64,000 bases of DNA from Streptomyces sp. NBC_01231 (GTDB lineage: Bacteria > Actinomycetota > Actinomycetes > Streptomycetales > Streptomycetaceae), in the NCBI GenBank assembly GCA_035999765.1, contig CP108521.1, positions 1,426,001 to 1,490,000 on the forward strand, given 5' to 3'. Numbering within the stretch: the first letter of the stretch is position 1; every line of letters begins with the position of its first letter. This document shows positions 33,720-42,589 of this stretch, piece after piece. Position numbers and translations under genes: made by a program. The notes below the pieces were generated by a model. The model searched no databases and was not told the DNA's origin. It saw only the letters and a program-made list of their open reading frames with translations.

Positions 33720-34718
33720 ATGGCTCTCAAGCTCGGCGCCTACACCGCCTGTCTGCACGACCGCCCGCTCACCGAGGCCCTCGACATCCTCAAGGAGAAC
33801 GGACTGACCTCGGTGGAGGTCAACACCGGCGGCTTCATCCCCGCCCCGCACTGCCCCATCGATCTGCTGCTGTCCTCGGCCGCCGCACGCGACGAGTACC
33901 TGGCGACCTTCGCCGACCGCGGCATGGAGCTGACCGGCCTCAACTGCAACGGCAACCCGCTCAACCCGCTCCCGGGGGTCGGGCCGAAGCACGCCGACGA
34001 CCTGCGCCGCACCATCCGCCTCGCGGGTCTCCTCGGCGTCAGGCACGTCGTCACCATGTCCGGCACCCCGGGCTCCGACCCCGACGCCAGGTACCCGTCC
34101 TGGGTCGTGAACCCGTGGGACGGCGTCTACATGGACGTCCTCGACTACCAGTGGGGCGTGGCCGTCGAGTTCTGGAAGGAGATCGACGCGCTGGCCCGGG
34201 AGCACGACGTCCGGGTCGCCATCGAGATGCACCCGCACAACGTGGTGTTCTCCCCGGTCACCCTGAAGCGACTGGTCGACGAGGTCGGCGCGACGAACAT
34301 CGGCGCCGAGATGGACCCCTCCCACCTGATGTGGCAGGGCATGGACGTCGTCGCCTCCATCAAGTGGCTGGGCCCGCTGGTCTTCCATGCCGCCGCGAAG
34401 GACGCCACGCTCTGTCCCGGCGCCGACATCCGCGGTGTGCTGGACACGTCGTTCACGCGGGTGCCCGCCGACGCGCCCGGCAAGGTGCCCACCGGCTACG
34501 GGTTCTGGTGCAATGCCTGGCCTCAGAACCCGGCGTGGAAGTTCGTCGCCGTCGGTGCCGGAAACGACGTTCCCTACTGGACCGAGTTCCTGCGCGCCCT
34601 GGCCGAGATCGACCCGGACATGGCCGTGAACATCGAACACGAGGACGCCGCCTACTCCCAGACCGAAGGGCTCGCCCTCGCGGCCAAGAACCTGCACAGC
34701 GCCGCGTCCGCGCTCTGA
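33720..34718 (+). CDS. Sugar phosphate isomerase/epimerase (IolE-like TIM barrel)
   Basis: A 332-residue xylose-isomerase-like TIM barrel. Candidate metal ligands are Glu in VAIEMHPHNVVFSP, Asp/His in GAEMDPSHLMWQG, His in FHAAAKDATL and Glu in VNIEHEDAAYS. It follows the dehydrogenase by 24 bp with a strong AAGGAG, so the pair is cotranscribed. It is a candidate for IolE (inosose dehydratase) or for an inosose epimerase, and it competes with the gene at 25089 for that assignment. It is followed by a terminator closing the regulon. Confidence 0.85.
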   Translation: MALKLGAYTACLHDRPLTEALDILKENGLTSVEVNTGGFIPAPHCPIDLLLSSAAARDEYLATFADRGMELTGLNCNGNPLNPLPGVGPKHADDLRRTIRLAGLLGVRHVVTMSGTPGSDPDARYPSWVVNPWDGVYMDVLDYQWGVAVEFWKEIDALAREHDVRVAIEMHPHNVVFSPVTLKRLVDEVGATNIGAEMDPSHLMWQGMDVVASIKWLGPLVFHAAAKDATLCPGADIRGVLDTSFTRVPADAPGKVPTGYGFWCNAWPQNPAWKFVAVGAGNDVPYWTEFLRALAEIDPDMAVNIEHEDAAYSQTEGLALAAKNLHSAASAL

Positions 34719-34731
34719 CAATTCGCCTCGT

Positions 34732-34762
34732 GGCCCCGTTTCCGCCGGCCGGGAACGGGGCC
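34732..34762 (+). terminator. Terminator of the inositol catabolic operon
   Basis: GGCCCCGTTTCC (34732-34743) pairs with GGGAACGGGGCC (34751-34762), 12 bp with one wobble position and a 7-nt loop, 13 bp after the last stop. Confidence 0.65.
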
Positions 34763-34934
34763 GCCGTATTCCTGCCTGCGCGGCTCCCCCACGCTCACGA
34801 TTTGGATGTGCCCTTCCCGTGCGTTTGATCAGCGCTGTACGCCCGCTTACCGACGCCACGACAGAGTGGAATCACCCACTCCACCTGGGAGAACGGGTTT
34901 CCGTACCGCATGTTGAGGCGAAGGGGAACATTCC

Positions 34935-35720
34935 ATGGGCACATACGCGCAGACGCAGCGCCGAGCCGTTCTTACCGGAGGGCTCGCGGCTACCGCGGCT
35001 CTGATCACCGGTTGTTCGTCGAAGACGGAGAACACGGATTCAGGGAAGGACGGTACGGGGAAAGCGGCAGCCGGCGCGGCGGCGAATTCCCCCTCCCCGG
35101 TCGCGAACACGCGACCTGATTCTCCCTGGACTGCGTTCGCCAGGCTGATGGAGGGCAACGAACGCTGGGTCGACGGAACACTTCAGCACCCCGACCGGGA
35201 TCCGAAGCGCCGCAAGTTCGTCGCCGAGGCGCAGGATCCCTACGGCGTGATCCTTTCGTGCATCGACTCCCGGGTCCCGCCGGAGCTCGTCTTCGACACC
35301 GGTCTCGGCGACCTGTTCGTGCTGCGCACCGGAGGACAGGTGGTGGGGCCGGTGGTCACCGGCTCCGTCGAGTACGGGCCCATGACGTCGGGGACCCCGC
35401 TGATCGTCGTACTCGGGCATCAGCGCTGCGGCGCCGTCAAGGCGTCGTACGAGGCGATCCGCGACGGCAGGACGCTGCCGGGGAACCTCAGCGCGATCTC
35501 CGAGGCGCTGCGGCCCGCGTACGAGGCGACCGTCAAGCAGAAGGCGGCCGACCCCGTCGACGCCATGGTCCGCATCCACGTGAAGCAGACCGCGGCGAAT
35601 CTGCGGTCCAACAAGGACCTCGCTCCCCTTGTGAAGAAGGGCGACCTGGCCGTGGTCAGCGCCTACTACTCGCTCGACACCGGCCGGGTGGAGGTCCTCA
35701 CCGGGGCGCCCTCCGCCTGA
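34935..35720 (+). CDS. Exported lipoprotein beta-carbonic anhydrase
   Basis: A 261-residue protein. The N terminus has RRAVLTGG (twin-arginine-like) and lipobox LITGC with Cys27, then a 35-residue Lys/Gly/Ala linker, so the enzyme should be anchored outside the membrane. The beta-carbonic-anhydrase domain has zinc ligands Cys109 (LSCIDSRVP, with the Asp111-Arg113 dyad), His162 and Cys165 (LGHQRCG). It interconverts CO2 and bicarbonate. Extracellular placement of a beta-class enzyme is uncommon but recurs in actinobacteria. The start is ATG 34935 with AAGGGG. Confidence 0.92.
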   Translation: MGTYAQTQRRAVLTGGLAATAALITGCSSKTENTDSGKDGTGKAAAGAAANSPSPVANTRPDSPWTAFARLMEGNERWVDGTLQHPDRDPKRRKFVAEAQDPYGVILSCIDSRVPPELVFDTGLGDLFVLRTGGQVVGPVVTGSVEYGPMTSGTPLIVVLGHQRCGAVKASYEAIRDGRTLPGNLSAISEALRPAYEATVKQKAADPVDAMVRIHVKQTAANLRSNKDLAPLVKKGDLAVVSAYYSLDTGRVEVLTGAPSA

Positions 35721-35787
35721 CGCGCTCCGCACACGGGCTTTGCCTGGGGTTCGCCTGGAGTACGACCGCGCTTGCTTCCATCAGGGC

Positions 35788-36699
35788 ATGGAGCACAAGG
35801 GCGAGACGACCGAACTGATGTCAGGGCTGCGCGTCGACTACACCGACCACGACGACCCCGTCCTGATCCGACCGGACGGCACCCCCATCGACACCTGGCG
35901 GGAGAACTATCCGTACGCCCAGCGCATGGAACGCGGGGAGTACGACCTGCACAAGCGACTCCAGCAGATCGAACTGCTGAAGCTGCAGAGCTGGATCAAG
36001 GAGACCGGCCGTCGTCTCGTCATCGTCTTCGAAGGGCGCGACGCGGCCGGCAAGGGCGGCACCATCAAGCGGTTCACCGAACACCTCAATCCGCGCGGCG
36101 CCCGTGTGGTGGCCCTGGAGAAACCGACCGAGCGCGAACGCGGTCAGTGGTACTTCCAGCGGTACGTCGAGCATCTGCCGACCGCCGGCGAGATCGTGCT
36201 GTTCGACCGGTCCTGGTACAACCGGGCCGGCGTGGAACGGGTCATGGGGTTCTGCTCGGACGACGAGTACTGGCGCTTCATGCGGCAGACGCCCGCCTTC
36301 GAGCGGATGCTCGTCGACGACGGAGTGGACCTGATCAAGTTCTGGTTCTCGGTCTCGCAGGGCGAGCAGCGCACCCGCTTCACCATCCGTCAGGTGGACC
36401 CCGTACGGCAGTGGAAGCTGAGCCCCATGGACCTGGCCTCCCTGGACCGCTGGGACGACTACACCGCCGCGAAGGTCGCCATGTTCCGTGAGACGGACAC
36501 CGAACAGGCGCCGTGGACGGTGGTGAAGAGCAACGACAAGAAACGGGCCCGGGTGGAGGCCATGCGCAGCGTGCTGGCCCGTTTCGACTACTCGGACAAG
36601 GACGAGGAGGTCGTCGGCAGCCCCGACCCCCGCGTCGTCGGCGCGGCGGCCACCCTCCTGGAGGCCGGCGAGGACGACTTCGTCCCGGCCCGCTTCTAG
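35788..36699 (+). CDS. ppk2: Polyphosphate kinase 2
   Basis: A 303-residue PPK2 of the one-domain class. Walker A is EGRDAAGKGG (residues 82-91), the Walker B/lid region is VLFDRSWYNRAGVE (137-150), and the family segments RGQWYFQRYVEHLP and KFWFSVSQGEQRTRF are present. It transfers phosphate between polyphosphate and nucleoside di- or monophosphates in the cytosol; class I (NDP to NTP) is the best guess from length. Start choice is between ATG 35788 and ATG 35818; neither has a good Shine-Dalgarno. Confidence 0.94.
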   Translation: MEHKGETTELMSGLRVDYTDHDDPVLIRPDGTPIDTWRENYPYAQRMERGEYDLHKRLQQIELLKLQSWIKETGRRLVIVFEGRDAAGKGGTIKRFTEHLNPRGARVVALEKPTERERGQWYFQRYVEHLPTAGEIVLFDRSWYNRAGVERVMGFCSDDEYWRFMRQTPAFERMLVDDGVDLIKFWFSVSQGEQRTRFTIRQVDPVRQWKLSPMDLASLDRWDDYTAAKVAMFRETDTEQAPWTVVKSNDKKRARVEAMRSVLARFDYSDKDEEVVGSPDPRVVGAAATLLEAGEDDFVPARF

Positions 36700-36766
36700 A
36701 AGCCGGTTGGCGCATCGCCTCGTAGGAGCGTCCTGGACGCTGCCGGGCAGCCGCCTCCCGCGGGTG

Positions 36767-37756
36767 TCAGGACCGGACCAGTTCCAGCGCCATGTTCAGG
36801 TTGTGCTCGGCGATGCCCGCCATGAAGGCCCGATCGGGAAAGTCCCCGTCGAGCAGCCGCAGTGGCCCCGCCGTCAGCGAGAGCCGCTGCGCCAGCATGT
36901 AGAGCGCGAGCCGGTCCTCGTCCAGTCCGTCCACCGCCAGCGGCCGATAGTCGTCGTGCAGGCGGATCCGCAGGAAGACGTGCTCCCACTCCACGTCGAA
37001 GTACATCAAGCCCTCGATGTCGATCACCACGGGGTCACCGTCCGCGTCCACCAGCACGTGGTCGGGCCCCAGTTCGCCGTGCACGACCGCGTACTGCTCG
37101 CGCGGCCGGACCGCCTGCGCCAGGCCGAGCAGTCGTTCCTCCAGACGGCCACGGGCTGCCGCGATCCGCGGATCACGCGCCGCCGCCTCGGCGAGATCCC
37201 GCAGCGCACGCTCCAGGACGACCCCCTCGCACGACGTCCCCCGCGACGTTCCTCCCCCGTCGACCACGGCCACCTTGCCGTACGTGGCCGCCCGATGGCC
37301 CCGCATCGCCTCCAGCGCCTCCGCCAGGCGGGCCATGACCGGGGCGGCCGAACGCGGGTCACGCCCGAGCAGGCCCTCCAAGCTCTCCCCCGGGAGGTCC
37401 TCGACGATCGCGAGGTCGGCAGGGTAGTGGGCGCCGTCACGGTCGACGAGACGGAGAGCGGGGACGCGGACGCCGAGCGCGTCCAGGCGGGCGTGTGCGG
37501 CCTCGAACAGGTCGAGGCCGAGACCGGGCGAGAACGGGTCGGTGAGGTCGTCGTCACCCTCGGCCGCCGGCCAGTAGTTCTCGGCGTCGTCCCACACGTA
37601 GGCGATCGCCGTCGTCGCGTCGTCCATCACCAGGCGGTACACGCCCTTCTTACTACCGCCCGCGACCGGCTCGACCGCCTCCAACAGGCGCCCACCGCCG
37701 AACGCGGACCGCGCCGCACCCGCCAACTGCTCCCGCGTCACCGCTCTGGGTGCCAT
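36767..37756 (-). CDS. Aminoglycoside phosphotransferase-fold kinase
   Basis: A 329-residue APH/choline-kinase-fold protein. The nucleotide-binding lobe includes GGSKKGVYRLVMDD. The catalytic loop is a variant: VVHGELGPDHVLVD, where HGD is HGE and the usual Asn is His; the metal Asp is in VVIDIEGLMYFD. Substitutions in the catalytic loop make resistance activity unlikely, and a small-molecule kinase or pseudokinase is possible. It is convergent with ppk2 and divergent from the YihY gene. The start is ATG 37756. Confidence 0.8.
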   Translation of the reverse strand: MAPRAVTREQLAGAARSAFGGGRLLEAVEPVAGGSKKGVYRLVMDDATTAIAYVWDDAENYWPAAEGDDDLTDPFSPGLGLDLFEAAHARLDALGVRVPALRLVDRDGAHYPADLAIVEDLPGESLEGLLGRDPRSAAPVMARLAEALEAMRGHRAATYGKVAVVDGGGTSRGTSCEGVVLERALRDLAEAAARDPRIAAARGRLEERLLGLAQAVRPREQYAVVHGELGPDHVLVDADGDPVVIDIEGLMYFDVEWEHVFLRIRLHDDYRPLAVDGLDEDRLALYMLAQRLSLTAGPLRLLDGDFPDRAFMAGIAEHNLNMALELVRS

Positions 37757-37866
37757 GTTCCGAACCGCCTCTCCGCCACCGCAACCCGCGCACTCTAAGG
37801 CAGCGGCGCCACGGGGCGATCGGTTCCGCGGGGCGATGACGACCACCGAGACGGAGAAGAAAAGTC

Positions 37867-37893
37867 ACATATGCGACATATTTACGTATAGGT
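37867..37893 (+). promoter_or_regulatory. AT-rich direct-repeat promoter of the yihY-like gene
   Basis: ACATATGCG, ACATATTTA and CGTATAGGT follow each other with a 9-bp period, a markedly AT-rich patch 27 bp before the YihY-family start. It contains the palindrome CATATG and a -10-like TATAGG. It is likely a promoter with a bound regulator; the sigma factor and regulator are unknown. Confidence 0.4.
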
Positions 37894-37919
37894 GCTGTAG
37901 CTCCGGATACCCGGGCGCA

Positions 37920-38981
37920 ATGGTACGGACAGTGAAGCGGCATGGACGGCACGGCGGACGCGTCGAGACCGGCCGCGAGGACGAAATCGAGCAGCGGACC
38001 CCGGACGCGGGGCCGGATGAGCGCGTGGAGCAGCGGGCGCCGAAAAGTCCGACTGACCTGCCCAAACGCTCCTGGGGGGAGGTACTGAAAGGCACCCTGA
38101 AGGAGTTCAAGAAGGACGAGCTGACCGACCGGGCAGCAGCCCTGACCTACTACTCGATCCTGGCACTGTTCCCCGCGCTGCTCGCGCTCGTGTCGCTGCT
38201 GGGCATCGTCGGACAGTCGGCGACACAGCAGGTGCTGGACAACATCCAGAAGCTCGCCCCGGGCGCCGCGCAGGACATCCTGCGGAACGCGGTGCAGCAG
38301 ATGCAGGGCAACGCCGGGCTGGGCTCGATCATGGCGATCGTGGGCCTGCTGCTCGCGGTGTGGTCGGCGTCCGGCTATGTCGCCGCCTTCATCCGCAGCG
38401 CCAACGCGGTCTACGACGTCCCCGAGGGCCGTCCGGTGTGGAAGGTACTGCCGGTGCGTGTCGGTGTGACCGTGGCATTGATGGTGATGGCCGTGATCAG
38501 CGCGGTGATCGTCGTGTTCACCGGAGGTCTCGCACGGGAGGTGGGCACCGCACTCGGGGTCGGCGACGCGGGGCTGACGGCGTGGTCGATCGCGAAGTGG
38601 CCGGTGCTGCTGATCCTGGTCACCATCATGATCGCCGTCCTGTACTGGGCGGCCCCGAACGCCAAGGGCCGCGGGTTCCGCTGGATCACTCCGGGCAGCT
38701 TCCTCGCGCTGCTGATCTGGATGATCGCCTCCGCGGGGTTCGCGCTGTACGTGGCCAACTTCGCCTCGTACAACAAGACCTACGGAACCCTCGCCGGCGT
38801 GATCGTCTTCCTGGTGTGGCTGTGGATCACGAACCTGGCGATCCTGCTCGGCCTGGAGTTCGACGCGGAACTGTCGCGCCAGCGCGCCGTCGCGGGAGGT
38901 CATCCGGCCGAGGAGGAACCGTACGTCCAGCCGCGCGACACCCGGACGTGGGACGAGGAGGACCGCCGCAACCTCGGATGA
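37920..38981 (+). CDS. YihY/BrkB family inner-membrane protein
   Basis: A 353-residue membrane protein of the YihY (formerly RNase BN/BrkB) family. A charged 55-residue cytoplasmic N terminus precedes KDELTDRAAALTYYSILALFPALLALVSL, the family signature and first helix. About six helices in all follow, including SASGYVAAFIRSANAVYDV and YNKTYGTLAGVIVFLVWLWITNLAILLGLEFDAEL. The biochemical role is unsettled. The start is ATG 37920; GTG 37932 is a further in-frame option. Confidence 0.92.
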   Translation: MVRTVKRHGRHGGRVETGREDEIEQRTPDAGPDERVEQRAPKSPTDLPKRSWGEVLKGTLKEFKKDELTDRAAALTYYSILALFPALLALVSLLGIVGQSATQQVLDNIQKLAPGAAQDILRNAVQQMQGNAGLGSIMAIVGLLLAVWSASGYVAAFIRSANAVYDVPEGRPVWKVLPVRVGVTVALMVMAVISAVIVVFTGGLAREVGTALGVGDAGLTAWSIAKWPVLLILVTIMIAVLYWAAPNAKGRGFRWITPGSFLALLIWMIASAGFALYVANFASYNKTYGTLAGVIVFLVWLWITNLAILLGLEFDAELSRQRAVAGGHPAEEEPYVQPRDTRTWDEEDRRNLG

Positions 38982-39030
38982 GGGAGCCGGCACATGAAGC
39001 CGCCGCCCGGGCGCTTCGCGCGGAAACCGA

Positions 39031-39060
39031 GTGCCGCCCGAAGAGCTTCGGGCGGCACCT
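39031..39060. terminator. Bidirectional terminator
   Basis: GTGCCGCCCGAAG (39031-39043) and CTTCGGGCGGCAC (39046-39058) are perfectly complementary, giving about 11 bp of stem and a tight loop, between the convergent YihY and AbfB-domain genes. Confidence 0.7.
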
Positions 39061-39090
39061 TGAGAGCTTCCGCATCAGTCAGGACGCAGC

Positions 39091-40485
39091 TCAGGCCCAG
39101 GCCGTCACGGGCACGAACGAGCTGTCCTGTCTGAAGAGATCCGTGCCGTTCGTGCGCTCCACCCGGAGTTGGTAGTCGTAGTGGCGCAGGTAGTAGCCGG
39201 GGTAGTTGTACGACTCGAAGCGGAGCGAACCCGACGCGTTGCCGGTGCGGGCGATGAACGTGGCGTCCTTGGCGAAGGTCGTCGTGCCGTCGTTAGCGTC
39301 GAAGCGGGCGCGGAAGTCCCAGTGGCGCAGGTACTTGCCGGCGGCGTCACGGAAGGAGTAGCCGTTCGCGTCGGCGAGTCCGGCGAGGACCGTGAAGGTG
39401 GACGCCTGCTTCTCGGCGGTGCTGCTGGAGCCGCTCACCACGGGGAGGTTGAGCAGGGAGGACTGCGACTGCCAGTAGCGGGTGGGGAAGTTGCCCGACT
39501 GGAAGGACCGCGTGACGTTCTTCGCGAGGCTCGGGCCGCCGGAAACGGTCTCCTTGACCACCGTGAAGTGCCGGGCGGTACCGGAGACGACGGGCAGCGC
39601 GGTCGGAGCGGACCAGGTGGCGAAGGTGTCGTAGCTGTCGCTGTAGTAGTAGGTGCCGTCGCCGTAGCCGTCGAAGAAGATCCGCCAGCCACCGTTGTCC
39701 AACTGCACCAGTGCCGGGCCCTCGCGGTAACTGCCCCAGCCCGCCCAGTCGCCGGTGCGGCTGATCGTGTAGGGGCCGGTGAGGCTGGAGGCCGTCGCGT
39801 ACTCGATGTACTTCGCCGTCTCGTTCTTGGTGAAGGCGTGGTAGGTCGAGCCGGTCCTCACGATGTACGTGTCGATGTGGTTGGCGCCGATCCCGGACAG
39901 GGCCACCGGTGAACTCCAGGCGGTCAGCGCCGAGTTGGTGGCCTTCAGCCGGTACGGCGTGAAAATCCACTCGTCGTTCGCCGTCGAGCAGGACACGATG
40001 ACGTTCACACTGCCGTCGCTGTCGACGAACCACTCCGGAGCCCACGCCCGGGACAGGTTGGCGATCGGGACCGTGTAGTCGTACAGGAAGGTCCAGTTGA
40101 GCCGGTCCGAGCTGCGGGCGAAGCCGATCGTGGTGCTCGGGTCCTGCCAGGTGTGGGTCGTGTACGTGAGGTAGTAGGAGCCGTTGGTGTGCTTGAAGAC
40201 GCTCGCGTCGCGGATGCGGTTGCTCGGCGGCGTGTACGCGGACGATCTGGCGAGCCGGAAGTCGACGGCGTCGTCGGACTGGTAGACGTTCACGGTGCCG
40301 TCGTTGCTGTTGAGGAACGGCACGATGGTGTAGCGGGTGGCGGAGCCGCTCGGCGGCGCGGCGGCGAGGGCCGTGCCGGACAGTCCGGGCGCCTCCCCGA
40401 GCAGCACGGCCGAAGCCGGCAGGACGGCCAGTGCGCGCAACAGGCTGCGACGGGACGGAGACGGCGTGGGGGGACGTGTGCTCAC
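39091..40485 (-). CDS. Secreted beta-propeller glycosidase-like protein with C-terminal AbfB domain
   Basis: A 464-residue exported protein with a twin-arginine-type signal (SRRSLLRALAVLPASAVLLG, Ala-rich cleavage site near residue 43). Residues 50-310 look like a five-bladed GH43/62-type propeller, with blades such as IRDASVFKHTNGSYYLTYT, RAWAPEWFVDSDGSVNVIV and YREGPALVQLDNGGWRIFFDG supplying acidic residues. Residues 325-464 are an AbfB (CBM42) arabinose-binding trefoil with repeated YLRHWDFR/YLRHYDYQ motifs. It is probably an arabinan- or arabinoxylan-acting enzyme. A hexamer inverted repeat lies about 75 bp upstream. Confidence 0.88.
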   Translation of the reverse strand: MSTRPPTPSPSRRSLLRALAVLPASAVLLGEAPGLSGTALAAAPPSGSATRYTIVPFLNSNDGTVNVYQSDDAVDFRLARSSAYTPPSNRIRDASVFKHTNGSYYLTYTTHTWQDPSTTIGFARSSDRLNWTFLYDYTVPIANLSRAWAPEWFVDSDGSVNVIVSCSTANDEWIFTPYRLKATNSALTAWSSPVALSGIGANHIDTYIVRTGSTYHAFTKNETAKYIEYATASSLTGPYTISRTGDWAGWGSYREGPALVQLDNGGWRIFFDGYGDGTYYYSDSYDTFATWSAPTALPVVSGTARHFTVVKETVSGGPSLAKNVTRSFQSGNFPTRYWQSQSSLLNLPVVSGSSSTAEKQASTFTVLAGLADANGYSFRDAAGKYLRHWDFRARFDANDGTTTFAKDATFIARTGNASGSLRFESYNYPGYYLRHYDYQLRVERTNGTDLFRQDSSFVPVTAWA

Positions 40486-40525
40486 GGGCGGCTCTCACTC
40501 TCGGACTCATACGGCCCAACGTGCG

Positions 40526-40575
40526 GCTCGACGTTCGGGACAAGCTCGACGTTCGAATGACCGAACAAGGTTCGG
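40526..40575. promoter_or_regulatory. Operator-like repeats upstream of the AbfB-domain gene
   Basis: GCTCGACGTTCG is repeated at 40526-40537 and 40544-40555 (18-bp spacing). CCGAACAAGGTTCGG (40561-40575) is a perfect 6-bp inverted repeat with a 3-bp centre. All lie 40-90 bp upstream of the secreted AbfB protein. They suggest a carbohydrate-responsive regulator encoded elsewhere, since no regulator gene adjoins. Confidence 0.6.
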
Positions 40576-40764
40576 AAATTCGATCAGAAAGTAGGGGGGA
40601 GGCGCGGACCCGTCAATGGTTTGCGCATGACTTGGTGAGCCCTGTGGGCCATCCGTGGCGCCCGGACGTCCGCGCCACCGGCCCCCGCCACCGGAGAAGA
40701 GGTCCCGCCGCACCCGCGCGGCCGTTACCGTTCGGTAGAGAACGTGCTTCCGGAGGTGCGCAGC

Positions 40765-42189
40765 ATGACGCTCGACCGTTCCGCAGGCCTGGCGGAGTCC
40801 GCCCGTGCGCTGGCCGCCGGGGAGGTGACCTCGCGGGCGCTCGTGGAAGGGGCCCTGGCGCGTATCGAGGCCTCCCAGCCGTCCCTGAACGCCTTCCGGA
40901 TCGTACGGGCACATGCGGCGCTCGCCGAGGCGGAGGCGGCGGACAGGGAGCTGGCCGCCGGGGTCCGCAAGCCGCTGCTCGGGGTGCCTGTGGCCGTCAA
41001 GGACGACATGGACGTGGCGGGAGAGCCGACCGCGTTCGGCTGCCGGGGTGAGTTCCCGCCGGTGGTCGAGGACGGCGAGGCGGTACGGCGGCTGCGCGCG
41101 GCCGGGGCCGTGATCGTCGGCAAGACCAACACCTGCGAGTTCGGGCAGTGGCCCTTCACCGAGGGCCCCGCCTTCGGCGCGACCCGCAATCCGTGGAACC
41201 CGGAGCACACGCCCGGTGGTTCGTCGGGCGGTTCGGCCGCCGCCGTCGCCGCCGGTCTGGTGCCCGCCGCGCTCGGCTCGGACGGGGCCGGATCGGTGCG
41301 CATCCCCGCCTCCTGGACCCACCTGATCGGCATCAAGCCGCAGCGCGGCCGGATCTCCACCTGGCCGCGCGGCGAGTCCTTCCAGGGCATCACGGTCAAC
41401 GGCACGCTCGCCCGTACGGTCGCCGACGCGGCCCTGCTGCTGGACGCGGCGAGCGGCAACCACGAGCGGGATCCGCACCGGCCGCCGGTCGTGCGCGCCA
41501 CCGAGGCCGTCGGCCGCGACCCCGGACGGCTGCGCATCGCGCTCGCCCTCAAGCCCCCGTTCACCGCCGTACCCGCCAGGCTGCGGCCGGAGGTGCGCGC
41601 CCAGGTCGTCCAACTCGCCGAGCTGCTCGCCGACTTGGGGCATCACGTCGAGGAGGCCGACCCGCCGTACGGCCAGATCGGGCTGACCTTCGTCCCCCGC
41701 GCCACAGCCGGCATCGCCGAACGCGTCCGCGAGGCGCCCTTCCCGGCGCTCCTGGACCCCCGGACCCTGGGGTCCGCACGGCTGGGCGGACTGCTCGGCG
41801 GGGCACCACTGCGGGCGGCCCGGCGCGCCGAGGCGGTGCTGCACCGTCGTATCGGACGGTTCTTCACCTCGTACGACGTGGTCCTCGCGCCGACCACGGC
41901 CGCTCCCCCGCCGCGCATCGGGGCCATGCAGAACCTGAGCGGTCTGGCCACCGACCGTGCGATCATCGCCGCCTGCCCCTACGCCTGGCCGTGGAACGTC
42001 CTGGGCTGGCCCGGGATCAACGTGCCCGCGGGGTTCGTCATGGGCGGCCTGCCGGTGGGCGCCCAGTTGCTCGGGCCGGCGAACAGCGAGCCGTTGCTGA
42101 TCTCCCTCGCCTCGCAGTTGGAGGCGCGGGCGCGCTGGCACGAGGCCTGGCCGCCGCCGGTGACGGCCACCGACTCACCGGTCGTATAG
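40765..42189 (+). CDS. Amidase (amidase-signature family)
   Basis: A 474-residue amidase-signature hydrolase. The Ser-cisSer-Lys triad is visible: Lys79 in VPVAVKDDMD, cis-Ser in TPGGSSGGSAAAVAAG (about residue 154) and nucleophile Ser178 in GSDGAGSVRIPAS. It hydrolyses amide bonds of small molecules in the cytosol; the neighbourhood gives no substrate. GatA is unlikely because no gatB/gatC neighbour is present. The start is ATG 40765 with GGAGGTG. Confidence 0.93.
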   Translation: MTLDRSAGLAESARALAAGEVTSRALVEGALARIEASQPSLNAFRIVRAHAALAEAEAADRELAAGVRKPLLGVPVAVKDDMDVAGEPTAFGCRGEFPPVVEDGEAVRRLRAAGAVIVGKTNTCEFGQWPFTEGPAFGATRNPWNPEHTPGGSSGGSAAAVAAGLVPAALGSDGAGSVRIPASWTHLIGIKPQRGRISTWPRGESFQGITVNGTLARTVADAALLLDAASGNHERDPHRPPVVRATEAVGRDPGRLRIALALKPPFTAVPARLRPEVRAQVVQLAELLADLGHHVEEADPPYGQIGLTFVPRATAGIAERVREAPFPALLDPRTLGSARLGGLLGGAPLRAARRAEAVLHRRIGRFFTSYDVVLAPTTAAPPPRIGAMQNLSGLATDRAIIAACPYAWPWNVLGWPGINVPAGFVMGGLPVGAQLLGPANSEPLLISLASQLEARARWHEAWPPPVTATDSPVV

Positions 42190-42215
42190 GGGTGTTCCGC
42201 GCTTACCCTGTGACC

Positions 42216-42434
42216 ATGGACGACGCGTCGATGGTCGGGCTGATGGGGCGGGTCACCGGGACGATCGGGCCGGGGCTGGTCGGCGAGGTGATCGTCCGCG
42301 TGCGCGGGGGCGCCGAGCACTTCCTCGCCTACCCCGCCTCCGGCAGGGACCGCATCGAGCCGGGCACCGTGGTGATGGTCGTGGAGTACCTGGCGCCCAG
42401 GACGGTCTACGTCTCGGCGGCATACGACAGTTGA
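42216..42434 (+). CDS. Small NfeD-like OB-fold protein
   Basis: A 72-residue protein matching the C-terminal OB domain of NfeD proteins (GLMGRVTGTIGPGLVGEVIV, GTVVMVVEYLAPRTVYV). It has no membrane helices and no protease domain, so it is the minimal form. NfeD proteins are encoded beside flotillins and modulate them; the flotillin gene starts 155 bp downstream. The start is ATG 42216. Confidence 0.85.
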   Translation: MDDASMVGLMGRVTGTIGPGLVGEVIVRVRGGAEHFLAYPASGRDRIEPGTVVMVVEYLAPRTVYVSAAYDS

Positions 42435-42589
42435 GGGACCGGGCGTACGACAGGTGAGCCCACCGCGTCGCAGGTGAGAGCCGTCGCGTCAAGGTTTCGA
42501 CAAGGATGCGTCAGCGTCTTCACCCGCGGCTCGCACGGGCGCACACTCCCTTCGTTCGGTGCCGAAAGGGCACCATCCAAAGGGGGCGT

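Noticed and set aside
32232..34859. 875-codon minus-strand frame opposite iolG and the isomerase gene
   Set aside because: Shadow of two family-supported genes; no start signal and no recognisable domain.
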